Positions 44,273-52,976 of a stretch of DNA of 64,000 nucleotides are shown one piece after another. The first letter of the stretch is position 1. Each line of letters starts with the position of its first letter. Both the position numbers and the translations under genes were made by a program. Source of the DNA: a virus; the IMG/VR virus record IMGVR_UViG_3300009104_001210, positions 1 to 64,000 of that record; one strand, given 5' to 3'. Under the pieces are notes generated by a model, which ran no database searches, was not told the origin of the DNA, and saw only the letters and a program-made list of their open reading frames with translations.

Positions 44273-44988
44273 AAGTTAAGTATTTAGCTTGGCCTTATGG
44301 AAAATTAGGAAGTAAAGAACGTCCAGAACTTACTGAATTAAAAGATGCTGGATATGAATTTTCAGATCCATTTGATGTTATAGATATTTTTGAGAAAAAA
44401 GTAGCAAAATTTGCAGGAAGTAAATATGCTTGTGCTGTAAATAGTTCAAGTAGTGGATTGTTTCTTTGTTTAAAATATTATTGGGATCAGTTTTATGGGA
44501 TGAGAAATTTTCCTCAAACAGTAAAAATTCCTGGTAGAACTTATGTTTCAGTTCCAATGACAATTATCAATGCAGGATATAAAGTAGAGTTTGAGGATTT
44601 AAAATGGAAAGGTATTTATCAATTAAAACCATATACTATATGGGATGGTGCTTGTAGATGGACAAAGGATATGTATGTTGGTGATAATGCTTTACAAATA
44701 GTATCTTTTAATATTAAAAAGAGAATACCAATAGGTGCAGGTGGAATGGTATTAACTGACGATAAAAAAGCATATGAATGGATAAAACTTGCAAGTCATG
44801 ATGGTCGTAATGTTAATGTTCATTATGGAGATGATGATTTTGCTATGATAGGATGGCATATGTATATGTTACCCGAAGATGCTGCTAGAGGAATATTATT
44901 AATGGATTCAGTACCAGAAGTAAACGAAGATGTTTATAGTTGGGAAAACTATTATGACGTATCAGATAAAGAGGTTTTTAATAAATAA
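44269..44988 (+). CDS. DegT/DnrJ/EryC1/StrS aminotransferase, short form
   Basis: 239 aa from ATG 44269 with AGAGGAG upstream. FEKKVAKFAGSKYACAVNS, SSSGLFLCLKYYW, IPGRTYVSVPMTI, IWDGACRW, and SFNIKKRIPIGAGGMV with the PLP Lys at 150 or 151 are sugar aminotransferase motifs (keto to amino sugar). The usual length is about 370; the C-terminal small domain is largely missing, as in several enzymes of this block. Possibly still active as a dimer, or partnered with another chain. Confidence 0.78.
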   Translation: MKVKYLAWPYGKLGSKERPELTELKDAGYEFSDPFDVIDIFEKKVAKFAGSKYACAVNSSSSGLFLCLKYYWDQFYGMRNFPQTVKIPGRTYVSVPMTIINAGYKVEFEDLKWKGIYQLKPYTIWDGACRWTKDMYVGDNALQIVSFNIKKRIPIGAGGMVLTDDKKAYEWIKLASHDGRNVNVHYGDDDFAMIGWHMYMLPEDAARGILLMDSVPEVNEDVYSWENYYDVSDKEVFNK

Positions 44989-45860
44989 TGGGACGAGGTA
45001 ATTTAACATTATATAATACTGAACACAAATCTTTTGAGTGGAATCAATTTCCTTTATTAATTGATACTAATAAAGTGGGTATTAGGGATCTTAAATGGCA
45101 CAGTACTGATAAAGAAGAATTCTTTAAAATGAATTTAGAAGAACTTGGTTCAGATTGGGAATATGCAGATAGTGAAAAAACATTGCGATATGATTTTAAT
45201 AGTTGGGGTTATAGAGCAAAAGAATTAGATTATTTAGATAAAGATAATATATTAGTAATGGGTTGTAGTATTACAGAAGGAGTTGGATTACATAAAAATG
45301 ATATATGGTGTCATCAACTTAGTCAAGCATTAGATATAGATATTTTAAATTTGGGTAAAGGGGGAGTTGGACCAGATACTCTTTATATTAATACTGTTTT
45401 ATTTATTAAAAACATATATCCAAAACTCAGAAAGAAAAAACCAAATTTAATAATTTATCAATGGCCTCAAAGTTTTAGAAGAAGTTTTGCTTATGTTAAT
45501 GTTAATTATGATAAAAAAACTACAGATTTAGAGTTTACACATTATAATATAAATACGGTAGCTAGTGATAGAGATTATACTTGGTTTAGAACAAGATATT
45601 TGAGAGAAAATGGTGAAATGTATAGAGATCATTATATTAATTTTTGTGCAATAAATAATATGTGGAAAGCATTAGATATACCTGTTTTACATTGGTCTTA
45701 TTTACAAGATTTTGAATTACAGTTAGATATTAAAAGTGTACAAAAGGTAGAAATAACAAGTCAGAATAAGGATAAAGCTAGAGATTTAAAACATGATGGT
45801 AAGTTAGCACACAGCCAAGTAGTAGACGAATTAATACCTAATGTAAAGAAAATGTTATGA
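44988..45860 (+). CDS. SGNH-like hydrolase (copy 3)
   Basis: 290 aa, TAATG overlap. FNSWGYRAKELDYL precedes block I VMGCSITEGVGL with the Ser nucleophile; LNLGKGGVGPDTLY is the Gly/Asn block; DLKHDGKLAHSQVVDEL near the end gives the Asp-x-x-His motif. It is the clearest SGNH member of the three. Probable acyl-esterase or O-acyltransferase on a glycan; cytosolic. Confidence 0.68.
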   Translation: MGRGNLTLYNTEHKSFEWNQFPLLIDTNKVGIRDLKWHSTDKEEFFKMNLEELGSDWEYADSEKTLRYDFNSWGYRAKELDYLDKDNILVMGCSITEGVGLHKNDIWCHQLSQALDIDILNLGKGGVGPDTLYINTVLFIKNIYPKLRKKKPNLIIYQWPQSFRRSFAYVNVNYDKKTTDLEFTHYNINTVASDRDYTWFRTRYLRENGEMYRDHYINFCAINNMWKALDIPVLHWSYLQDFELQLDIKSVQKVEITSQNKDKARDLKHDGKLAHSQVVDELIPNVKKML

Positions 45861-47002
45861 GTGAAGGATTAGTTAATAAAGCGCAATATCATTTTGAAAG
45901 ATTAAATGATACTATTAATGGTAGTAGAATGCCTGTTCCTTTGAGTCTTGAGTTACAAATAACTAATACTTGCCATCAAGCCTGCTATTATTGTAATTCA
46001 GAAATATTTAGAGAACATAATCCTGATAAAGCAACTACTGAAGATTGGATAAATTTTATAGATAATTTACCTGAAGGAATTAAAGATGTTACCTTTTCGG
46101 GAGGTGGAGAACCATTAGATCATTTAGATGCAGATAAAATTATAAATTATGTTTTACATAAGGGATATAAGGTAGGATTGATAACTAATGGAGCAAGATT
46201 TAGACATTTAAATTTTACAAAAGAATATAGACCAAATTGGGTAGGTATTGATTTTGATACTGCAGATTCTAAAAAATATTTTCAAATAAGAAAAGGTAAT
46301 TTAGAAAAAGTAAAGAAAAGTATTTCTGAAAAAATGAGTGAGTTTCAAAGTTATGGTACTTTTTTTACTTATAAAGTTTTAATTAATGATTATAATTCAG
46401 AAATAGAAGATTTAAAAGCTAGCGTTGATTTAGCAGTAGAAATGGGATTTGATGAATATTTTCAGAGAATAGTTTATTTTGGTTATAGAACAGAAGATAT
46501 GGAAGGAGCAGGTAATAGAACATTAAAACCACCTAAAGGATATACGTGGGAAGAAGTTGAAAATGAAGTTAGAGATTATTGTGAAAAGAAAGGAATTTCA
46601 TATAAAGGTACATTTGGAAAACAAAGGCATTCTAAATTAATTAGAAATGCTGATTCCAATATAGAAAATTATGAATGGAATGAATCAACTCAAACTCATA
46701 TGGTAAAACAATGTTTTGCACCTTTATTTTATGTGGTTGTTAATTCAAACGGTGATATTTTGTGGTGCTGTGAACATTTAGGAAATAAAGATTATGTGGT
46801 AGATAATTGGATAGATAATGGATTATCATTTTTAGAAGAAAAGGGATTACTTGATAAAATGAAAAATTTTATTGATTGGAGAAAATGTGATAGTCAATGT
46901 AGATATTATGATTATAATAAGTTTTCAGCTAGAGTTAGTGATGGTTATTACAAGTATTCAGAAAATGAAATAAGAACAGGTCATGAAAAAGGATTTTTTT
47001 AA
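45857..47002 (+). CDS. Radical SAM/SPASM protein
   Basis: 381 aa, ATGA overlap. Core near the N-terminus: NTCHQACYYC (Cys39, 43, 46), TFSGGGEPLDH. C-terminal SPASM-type cluster site: CFAPLFYVVVNSNGDILWCC, then WRKCDSQCRYY. SPASM enzymes often modify peptides or aminoglycoside-like sugars. It is directly followed by an amidinotransferase, a combination that suggests amino-sugar or cyclitol tailoring. Substrate unknown. Confidence 0.82.
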   Translation: MSEGLVNKAQYHFERLNDTINGSRMPVPLSLELQITNTCHQACYYCNSEIFREHNPDKATTEDWINFIDNLPEGIKDVTFSGGGEPLDHLDADKIINYVLHKGYKVGLITNGARFRHLNFTKEYRPNWVGIDFDTADSKKYFQIRKGNLEKVKKSISEKMSEFQSYGTFFTYKVLINDYNSEIEDLKASVDLAVEMGFDEYFQRIVYFGYRTEDMEGAGNRTLKPPKGYTWEEVENEVRDYCEKKGISYKGTFGKQRHSKLIRNADSNIENYEWNESTQTHMVKQCFAPLFYVVVNSNGDILWCCEHLGNKDYVVDNWIDNGLSFLEEKGLLDKMKNFIDWRKCDSQCRYYDYNKFSARVSDGYYKYSENEIRTGHEKGFF

Positions 47003-48021
47003 TGGTAAGAGTTAATAACGAATGGGATAGGTTAAGAGAAGTATTCGTTGGTACAGTAGAAAATGCAAATAATCCAATTAAGGGTAAAGATTTACATGCG
47101 ATTAATTATGCAGATAAAAATAATATAGATGATGTAAAAGAGGGTTATTATCCTGAACAAGTTATAGAAGAAACAAAAGAAGATTTAGATATTCTTGTAC
47201 AATCTTTAAAATCTTTTTTTGATATTAAAGTTCGTAGAATGAAACCGAATCAAAATAATAAAATATTTCAAACAATTGATTGGGTTTCAGATGGATATTA
47301 TACATTTTGTCCGAGAGATAGTGTTACAGTAATTGGAGATACGATTATAGAATCACCAATGACGTTACGTTCACGATATTTTGAGACATTTGGATTTAGA
47401 GATCAGTTTATTGAGTATATGGAAGATGGTGCAAGGTGGGTATCAGCACCAAAACCAAGATTAACCGATGATAATTATCAAAGAAGAGATTTAACTAAAT
47501 TAACACTTACAAATGTAGAACCCGTTTTTGATGCGGCTAACATTTTACGGTGTAATAAAGATATATTATATTTATTATCGAACACAGGTAATAAACTTGG
47601 TGCAAAATGGTTACAAAACTTTTTAGGTGATGAATATAAGGTTCATGTTCTTGAAAATATGTATTCTTATGTTCATATTGATTCAACTATAGCACTTTTA
47701 AGGGAAGGATTGTGTTTATTGAACCCAGAAAGAGTGAATGATGACAATATGCCTGAAATTTTAAAGTCGTGGGATAAGATTTGGTGTCCACCTTGTGTAG
47801 ATATTGGATATTATGGTAATTTTAACCACGCATCTACTTGGATTGGGTTAAATTTGTTATCAATTGATGAAAATACTGTTATTGTAGATGAAAGTCAAGT
47901 AGAGTTACATAAATTATTGAAAAAGCATAATGTTGATAGTTTACCATTACGAATAAGACATTCGAGAACACTTGGTGGCTCATTTCATTGTGTAACTACG
48001 GATATACATAGGCAAAGTTAA
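47002..48021 (+). CDS. Amidinotransferase (glycine/inosamine-phosphate type)
   Basis: 339 aa, TAATG overlap. EPVFDAANILRC with the catalytic Asp, YSYVHIDSTIALLREGL with the catalytic His, LLNPERV, and LGGSFHCVTTDIHR with nucleophile Cys330 match the L-arginine:glycine / L-arginine:scyllo-inosamine-phosphate amidinotransferase family. These move the amidino group of arginine to an amine, making a guanidino compound. All catalytic residues are kept. Full length for the family. In this setting the acceptor may be an aminosugar made by the PLP enzymes. Confidence 0.87.
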   Translation: MVRVNNEWDRLREVFVGTVENANNPIKGKDLHAINYADKNNIDDVKEGYYPEQVIEETKEDLDILVQSLKSFFDIKVRRMKPNQNNKIFQTIDWVSDGYYTFCPRDSVTVIGDTIIESPMTLRSRYFETFGFRDQFIEYMEDGARWVSAPKPRLTDDNYQRRDLTKLTLTNVEPVFDAANILRCNKDILYLLSNTGNKLGAKWLQNFLGDEYKVHVLENMYSYVHIDSTIALLREGLCLLNPERVNDDNMPEILKSWDKIWCPPCVDIGYYGNFNHASTWIGLNLLSIDENTVIVDESQVELHKLLKKHNVDSLPLRIRHSRTLGGSFHCVTTDIHRQS

Positions 48022-48022
48022 T

Positions 48023-49309
48023 ATGGAAAAAGTAATCATAGTAAATCCCGACGCTAAAATGGATGCAAAGCAATTTGCATATGCACCTTTGGGTCCATTA
48101 TACATTGCGGCTGTCTTAGAAAGAGATGGTTTCGAATGTGAGTTGTGGGATTTAAGAGAAGATTACAATTCTTATGATAATCCACCAAAAGGTGATATCT
48201 ACTGTATCACTGCCGTTACACCACAAATAGATGATATGAAAGAAGTGGCTCGTAACATTAAAAAGAAGTATGGTGATAAAGCATATACAATTTTAGGTGG
48301 CCCACACGCAACTTGGTTACCAGATGATTGTGTTGACCATTTTGATTGTGTAGTTCAAGATGAAGCTGAAGGAATTATAACCAAAATATGTACAGAGAAA
48401 CCAACAGGTGTTCAAAGAGGTGATAGGATTGTTGATTTAGATACAATACCACATCCAGCAAGGCACTTACTTCCCGACCATAGAGCAGCAAGTACAGATT
48501 TGTGGGGTGGATATAACTACGAAAGTAATGTGATTGGTGCGACACTTATGTCAAGTAGAGGTTGTCCTTTCGCCTGTGCCTTTTGTGCCAACCTACAACA
48601 AAAAACAAGATTTAGAAGTGCAGAAAATGTTATAGAAGAAATAGAACTAATGATTGAAAAGTATGGTGTAAAACATTTTAGATTCTTAGATGACAATATA
48701 ATCATAGATAAGAAAAGGTTTGAAAGATTAGCACCAATGTTACACGAATTAGATATTAGGTTTAGATGTTCGATTAGTTCAGTATTATTAAATGATGAGT
48801 ATTGTGAATTATTATATCACGCAGGATGTAGAGAGGTTGGTATAGGTTTTGAATCGGCAGATGACGACATACTAAAACTTATTAATAAAGCTGGTAAAGC
48901 AACCAACAATATGCACAAAGATGCAGTTCAAGTTATACAGAAGTGGGGAATGAAAGCTAAGGTTTATATTATTACAGGTTTACCTGGTGAAACAAAAGAA
49001 TCAATAGAAGCAACAAAGAAGTTTGTATTAGATTTAAAACCCGATAAGTGGATTTGTTTATTATTCACACCATATCCTGGTACACCTATTTATATGAATC
49101 CTGATTTCTATGGTGTAGAGATAATACATAAAAGGTTTAGAGAATATGTTCAGTCTTACCCATCAAAGAGTCATGTAAATCTTAAAAAGATAGGTAATGG
49201 TGAGATATTGGCAACAAATAAAGATTTAGAAGAAAGGTTTGAAGATTTGTATCATTGGTTAAACAAATTAAATCCAGAATCTATGGAGTATAGTTCTTTT
49301 AATGGATAA
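48023..49309 (+). CDS. B12-binding-type radical SAM protein (compact)
   Basis: 428 aa. Cobalamin-binding-like N-terminal domain (IVNPDAKMDAKQFAYAPLGP, YTILGGPHATW) and core SSRGCPFACAFC (Cys181, 185, 188), FLDDNIIIDKKRF, GIGFESADDDIL, ITGLPGETKESI, FTPYPGTPIY. The layout is that of hopanoid- or oxidative-cyclase-like class B enzymes. It is short and without extension. Follows the amidinotransferase after one base. Confidence 0.82.
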   Translation: MEKVIIVNPDAKMDAKQFAYAPLGPLYIAAVLERDGFECELWDLREDYNSYDNPPKGDIYCITAVTPQIDDMKEVARNIKKKYGDKAYTILGGPHATWLPDDCVDHFDCVVQDEAEGIITKICTEKPTGVQRGDRIVDLDTIPHPARHLLPDHRAASTDLWGGYNYESNVIGATLMSSRGCPFACAFCANLQQKTRFRSAENVIEEIELMIEKYGVKHFRFLDDNIIIDKKRFERLAPMLHELDIRFRCSISSVLLNDEYCELLYHAGCREVGIGFESADDDILKLINKAGKATNNMHKDAVQVIQKWGMKAKVYIITGLPGETKESIEATKKFVLDLKPDKWICLLFTPYPGTPIYMNPDFYGVEIIHKRFREYVQSYPSKSHVNLKKIGNGEILATNKDLEERFEDLYHWLNKLNPESMEYSSFNG

Positions 49310-49312
49310 TTT

Positions 49313-49738
49313 ATGATAATGGCAATTTTATATAATAAAAGTTATAAAGATATTGCAGTTAGTACAAGAGAAGAAATAATTAATTATTTTTCTCATATGC
49401 CTGGAAAGAAGAATACACCACATCGGTTGGTATCAGATCATAAAAATTTCGTAGATAATTTTCAAATGGAATCACGTAATACATTTGATGTTTTTGAAGT
49501 TTATATAAAAGGGCCTCAAGATAAAAATGCAGAATATAATGAAATTTGGCCAAAAAACTATGTTACAACTGTTTTTAGTAAAAGAGAACTTAATAGATTG
49601 CCAAAAGAAAATGAAATAATAGAAACTTTAGATACGATATCTGATTTTGAAAAAGGTCTTTATATAAGAAGAAGAGTTATAGTTGAAGGCGCAGATATAA
49701 GGGATCCAAGTGATCCAGGAGTAGAACATTTGGTATGA
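49313..49738 (+). CDS. Hypothetical protein (141 aa)
   Basis: Begins ATGATAATG; either ATG (49313 or 49319) may be used. No recognised family. It is basic in the first half (TREEIINYFSHMPGKKNTPHR) and ends with an acidic, Pro-containing tail (GADIRDPSDPGVEHLV). Overlaps the start of the carbamoyltransferase, so probably co-translated with it. Confidence 0.55.
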   Translation: MIMAILYNKSYKDIAVSTREEIINYFSHMPGKKNTPHRLVSDHKNFVDNFQMESRNTFDVFEVYIKGPQDKNAEYNEIWPKNYVTTVFSKRELNRLPKENEIIETLDTISDFEKGLYIRRRVIVEGADIRDPSDPGVEHLV

Positions 49739-51207
49739 GAATATTTGGTTTTAATGCATTGAATCATGATGCAGCTTTAAGTGTTATAGAAGATGGTGAA
49801 ATACTTTTCGCAGGTCATTCAGAAAGATATAGTGGTAAAAAGTTTGATGCTGAATTAAATGAAGAAATGGTACACGAAGCGCTTTCATATGGAATGCCTG
49901 ATAAGGTAGCATGGTTTGAAAAACCATATCTTAAAAAGACAAGACAACTTTGGGCAGGTCAATACGGAGAAGTATTTAATACATCTAATATTCCATCTCA
50001 ATATCTAAAACAATTCGGTATATATAATAAAGTTCAGTATGTTCCACATCATTTATCTCATGCTTCAGCAGGATATTACACTTCACCTTATGATGAAGCG
50101 GCAATTGTAGTTATAGATGCTATTGGTGAATGGGATGTAATGTCTATATGGTATGGGTGTGGAAATAAATTAGAAAAACGTTGGTCAAAGAAGTATCCAC
50201 ATTCACTTGGGTTATTTTATTCAGCTATGACACAAAGACTTGGATTGAAACCACAAGAAGATGAATATATTCTAATGGGAATGGATGCTTGGGGTCAGAG
50301 AGATAAAAAAATAAAAAATAGAATATATGATGATTTAATTAGAACTCGTATGAATCTTCATCGAGGATGTTCGGCTTGGGATTTAGATTTTTATCCTGAC
50401 GATGATAGTGATAAGTGGAAATTTGATGTAGCAGCAAATGTACAATGGATATGTGAAGAAGAAATCCAAAAAATATTTAAATTAACACAACGGTTAGTAC
50501 CCGAAACTAAAAATTGTGTTTATATGGGTGGAGTAGCATTGAATTGTGTAGCTAATTCAATTATAGCAAAAGATTATTATCCTAATTTATGGATATTTCC
50601 AAATCCAGGAGATGCAGGTTCATCACTTGGTTGTGCGGCATATGTATATGGTGAACATATTAATTGGAAAACACCATTTACAGGATATAATATAAAAGGT
50701 GAGTACCCTGTTACTCAAGTGAGTAAAGAACTACTCAAGGGAAATATAGTTGGTGTGGCAAATGGTAAAGCAGAATTTGGACCAAGAGCATTAGGGAATA
50801 GAAGTTTACTTGCTGACCCAAGAGGTGATGATATAAAAGATAAAGTAAACAAAATTAAACATAGACAAGAATTTAGACCTTTTGCACCATCTGTATTAGA
50901 GGAATATGCACATGAAATCTTTGATATGCCTGTTCGGAAATCTCAGTTTATGCAGTTTGTAGCAGATTGTAAGTATCCTGAAAAATATCCTGCTATTTGT
51001 CATGTGGATGGAACTTCAAGAGTTCAGACGGTAAGTAAAGATGATAATCCTGCTTATTATGAGTTAATAAAACAATTTTTTGAAGAAACAAGGTGTCCTA
51101 TGGTATTAAACACAAGTTTAAACATAAAAGGACAGCCAATTGTTAATGATGAGACAGATGCTTTAGATTTTCAAAAGCGTTATGGAGTAAAGGTTTTTAC
51201 TAAATAA
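49735..51207 (+). CDS. NodU/CmcH-family carbamoyltransferase
   Basis: 490 aa, ATGA overlap. N-terminal Kae1-like ATPase: IFGFNALNHDAALSVIEDG, HHLSHASAGYYTSPYDEA with metal-binding His105/106 and His109, VYMGGVALNCVAN, and PGDAGSSLGCAAY. C-terminal YrdC-like carbamoyl-transfer part: EFGPRALGNRSLLADPR at 347, FRPFAPSVLEE, and MVLNTSLNIKGQPIV. These enzymes transfer carbamoyl phosphate through carbamoyl-AMP to a sugar hydroxyl. All key motifs are kept. Last gene of the accessory block. Confidence 0.9.
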   Translation: MRIFGFNALNHDAALSVIEDGEILFAGHSERYSGKKFDAELNEEMVHEALSYGMPDKVAWFEKPYLKKTRQLWAGQYGEVFNTSNIPSQYLKQFGIYNKVQYVPHHLSHASAGYYTSPYDEAAIVVIDAIGEWDVMSIWYGCGNKLEKRWSKKYPHSLGLFYSAMTQRLGLKPQEDEYILMGMDAWGQRDKKIKNRIYDDLIRTRMNLHRGCSAWDLDFYPDDDSDKWKFDVAANVQWICEEEIQKIFKLTQRLVPETKNCVYMGGVALNCVANSIIAKDYYPNLWIFPNPGDAGSSLGCAAYVYGEHINWKTPFTGYNIKGEYPVTQVSKELLKGNIVGVANGKAEFGPRALGNRSLLADPRGDDIKDKVNKIKHRQEFRPFAPSVLEEYAHEIFDMPVRKSQFMQFVADCKYPEKYPAICHVDGTSRVQTVSKDDNPAYYELIKQFFEETRCPMVLNTSLNIKGQPIVNDETDALDFQKRYGVKVFTK

Positions 51208-51209
51208 GA

Positions 51210-51217
51210 TATTTATT
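51210..51217 (+). promoter_or_regulatory. Weak promoter-like motif TATTTATT
   Basis: TATTTATT directly after the carbamoyltransferase stop and 22 bases before the ATG at 51240. It differs from the other copies by one base and lacks the TGA spaced downstream. It separates the accessory block from the lysis and head genes, which is where a promoter would be expected. Confidence 0.3.
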
Positions 51218-51239
51218 AGTAATATAATGGGGCTTTTTT

Positions 51240-51989
51240 ATGATCAAATTAATGGATTTATTAACCGAAGGTATAAACGATCCAGGAATATTCAAGGCAG
51301 TTTTTCTTGCAGGTGGACCTGGTAGTGGTAAATCATATGTCGCTAGTCAATTGTTTGGTATTCCAAATAACGTGAATATTTCTGCCTATGGTCTTAAAAT
51401 GGTTAATCAAGATACAGAGTTGGAAACGTTTTTGAAAAAGTATTTTGGAAGTGTTGATATAGATATGATGCCTGATGAGTTATTTAAACAATTAACTGAT
51501 CCAAAATCTGATGATTATAGTGGAATGAGAACACATACTAAGACATTAAGTAAACAAAGATTGAAACTTTATACTAATGGTAGATTAGGAGTTGTTATTG
51601 ATGGAACAGGTCACAAATATGGTGATGTAAAGGCAGAACGACAAAAATTGATTAATATGGGTTATGATACTTTTATGGTTTTTGTGAATACAAGTTTAGA
51701 TGTAGCTCAAAAAAGAAATATGGAAAGAGCGAGAAAACTTCCATCAGAGATTGTAGAAAAGTATTGGCAAGATGTACAAAAAAATATGGCATATTTTCAA
51801 GGTTTATTTGGAAATGCTAATTTTTTATTAGTTGATAATAATGCTACATTAAATTCAAAACAAGCGTTAAGAAAATTTAATATGTTAGTGGGGAAAGGTA
51901 TTGCTAAATTTATTAAGAAACCTATTAAGAATGCTATTGCAAAAAAATGGGTTAAAAAACAACAAATCCTTAAAAAACAAGGAAAATAA
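51240..51989 (+). CDS. P-loop kinase, zeta-toxin-like
   Basis: 249 aa. Walker A GGPGSGKS (25-32) after a hydrophobic strand, LGVVIDGTGHKYGDV as the Walker B region, and MVFVNTSLDVAQKRNMERAR as the lid. The C-terminal 50 residues are very Lys-rich. Such proteins occur near structural or DNA-handling genes of T4-like phages and phosphorylate nucleotides or nucleic-acid ends; the substrate is not evident. Site GGGG at 51229 before a T-rich spacer. Confidence 0.72.
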   Translation: MIKLMDLLTEGINDPGIFKAVFLAGGPGSGKSYVASQLFGIPNNVNISAYGLKMVNQDTELETFLKKYFGSVDIDMMPDELFKQLTDPKSDDYSGMRTHTKTLSKQRLKLYTNGRLGVVIDGTGHKYGDVKAERQKLINMGYDTFMVFVNTSLDVAQKRNMERARKLPSEIVEKYWQDVQKNMAYFQGLFGNANFLLVDNNATLNSKQALRKFNMLVGKGIAKFIKKPIKNAIAKKWVKKQQILKKQGK

Positions 51990-51990
51990 T

Positions 51991-52473
51991 ATGTTAACAA
52001 CATTCGATGAGATTATTGAGTTAACTCTAGAACACGAGGGTGGATATGTCCATGATCCGAAAGATTTGGGTGGTGAGACTAATTTTGGTATTGCTAAAAG
52101 GTTTTATCCTGACGTAGATATCAAAAATCTTACCGTAGAGGGTGCTAAAGAAATCTATAAAAAAGATTATTGGGATAAAAATAAAGTAGATGCTTTACCC
52201 GATAATTTAAAACATATCTTTTTTGATATGTGTGTAAATCAAGGTAGAGGAGCCGCTGTAAAGATTTTACAACGAGCAATTAATGGTAAAGGTGGAAAAA
52301 TATCAGTTGATGGTGGATTTGGGCCAGGTACTAAAGCCGCATTAGCAAAACATACACCTGAATTAGAAAGAGTTCGTTGTTACAGATTAAAACACTATTA
52401 TGATATAGTGAATAAGAAACCTGAACAAGAAAGATTTTTGTTTGGATGGTATCGTAGGGCATTGTCAGTATAA
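51991..52473 (+). CDS. Endolysin, GH108 N-acetylmuramidase
   Basis: 160 aa from ATG 51991. LTLEHEGGYVHDPKDLGGET (catalytic Glu16) and NFGIAKRFYP match the GH108 lysozyme-like domain; VNQGRGAAVKILQRAING and VDGGFGPGTKAAL form the C-terminal PG_binding_3 domain. It cleaves the peptidoglycan sugar backbone at lysis. No signal peptide, so a holin is needed; none is visible in this window. In-frame sequence upstream of 51991 belongs to the preceding gene. Confidence 0.88.
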   Translation: MLTTFDEIIELTLEHEGGYVHDPKDLGGETNFGIAKRFYPDVDIKNLTVEGAKEIYKKDYWDKNKVDALPDNLKHIFFDMCVNQGRGAAVKILQRAINGKGGKISVDGGFGPGTKAALAKHTPELERVRCYRLKHYYDIVNKKPEQERFLFGWYRRALSV

Positions 52474-52802
52474 TGCCAAAAGGAGATTGCTATAAGGCGA
52501 ATGGTAGAATTGTGATGAAAAAGATGTCCGCTTCTGATGCAAAGAATTGGATACTTTGTCATGGTGTAGGAATTTTACAAACAGATGGTAAACCATTTGG
52601 ACACGCTTGGGTAGAGAATGGTAGTAGGTGTATTGATAAAAGTAATGATCAAGATATTAATTTACCTAAGAAATTATATTATCAGTTAGGTAATTTTCCA
52701 GTTAAAGGATATAAGATTTATAAATATACACCAGAACAAACAGGATTGGCTATGGTAAGAAATAAACATTGGGGTCCTTGGGATTTAAAACCACCGAGAT
52801 AA
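52473..52802 (+). CDS. Hypothetical protein (109 aa)
   Basis: TAATG overlap with the endolysin. Contains WILCHGVGILQTDGKP, FGHAWVENG and a KHWGPWD end. A Cys and a His in conserved-looking contexts (LCHG, GHAWVE) hint at a papain- or transglutaminase-like hydrolase, but I cannot confirm a family. Association with lysis is inferred only from position. Confidence 0.55.
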   Translation: MPKGDCYKANGRIVMKKMSASDAKNWILCHGVGILQTDGKPFGHAWVENGSRCIDKSNDQDINLPKKLYYQLGNFPVKGYKIYKYTPEQTGLAMVRNKHWGPWDLKPPR

Positions 52803-52805
52803 ATT

Positions 52806-52970
52806 ATGAGAAAATTTCATATAGATGAACCGAGAGAAATCGGAAAAAAGAGATTAAGAGTAACACCAAAAGAGTTAAATATGGTTAAAAATGATTTAAC
52901 TGAATTGGCAGTTAAGAAAAAATTAAAAGAGTTAGTTAAAAAGGAAATAGCAGAACGACAAATAAGGTAA
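52806..52970 (+). CDS. Small basic protein (54 aa)
   Basis: ATG at 52806, stop at 52968-52970, filling the gap between 52802 and 52977. Basic and helical (GKKRLRVTPKELNMV, then KKKLKELVKKEIAERQIR). No strong ribosome site; coupling to the upstream gene, whose stop is three bases away, is likely. No family recognised. Confidence 0.5.
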   Translation: MRKFHIDEPREIGKKRLRVTPKELNMVKNDLTELAVKKKLKELVKKEIAERQIR

Positions 52971-52976
52971 TTATGA

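Noticed and set aside
51220-51239. Intrinsic terminator before the P-loop kinase gene (GGGGCTTTTTT)
   Set aside because: There is a T run after GGGGC, but I found no upstream GCCCC arm to form a stem.
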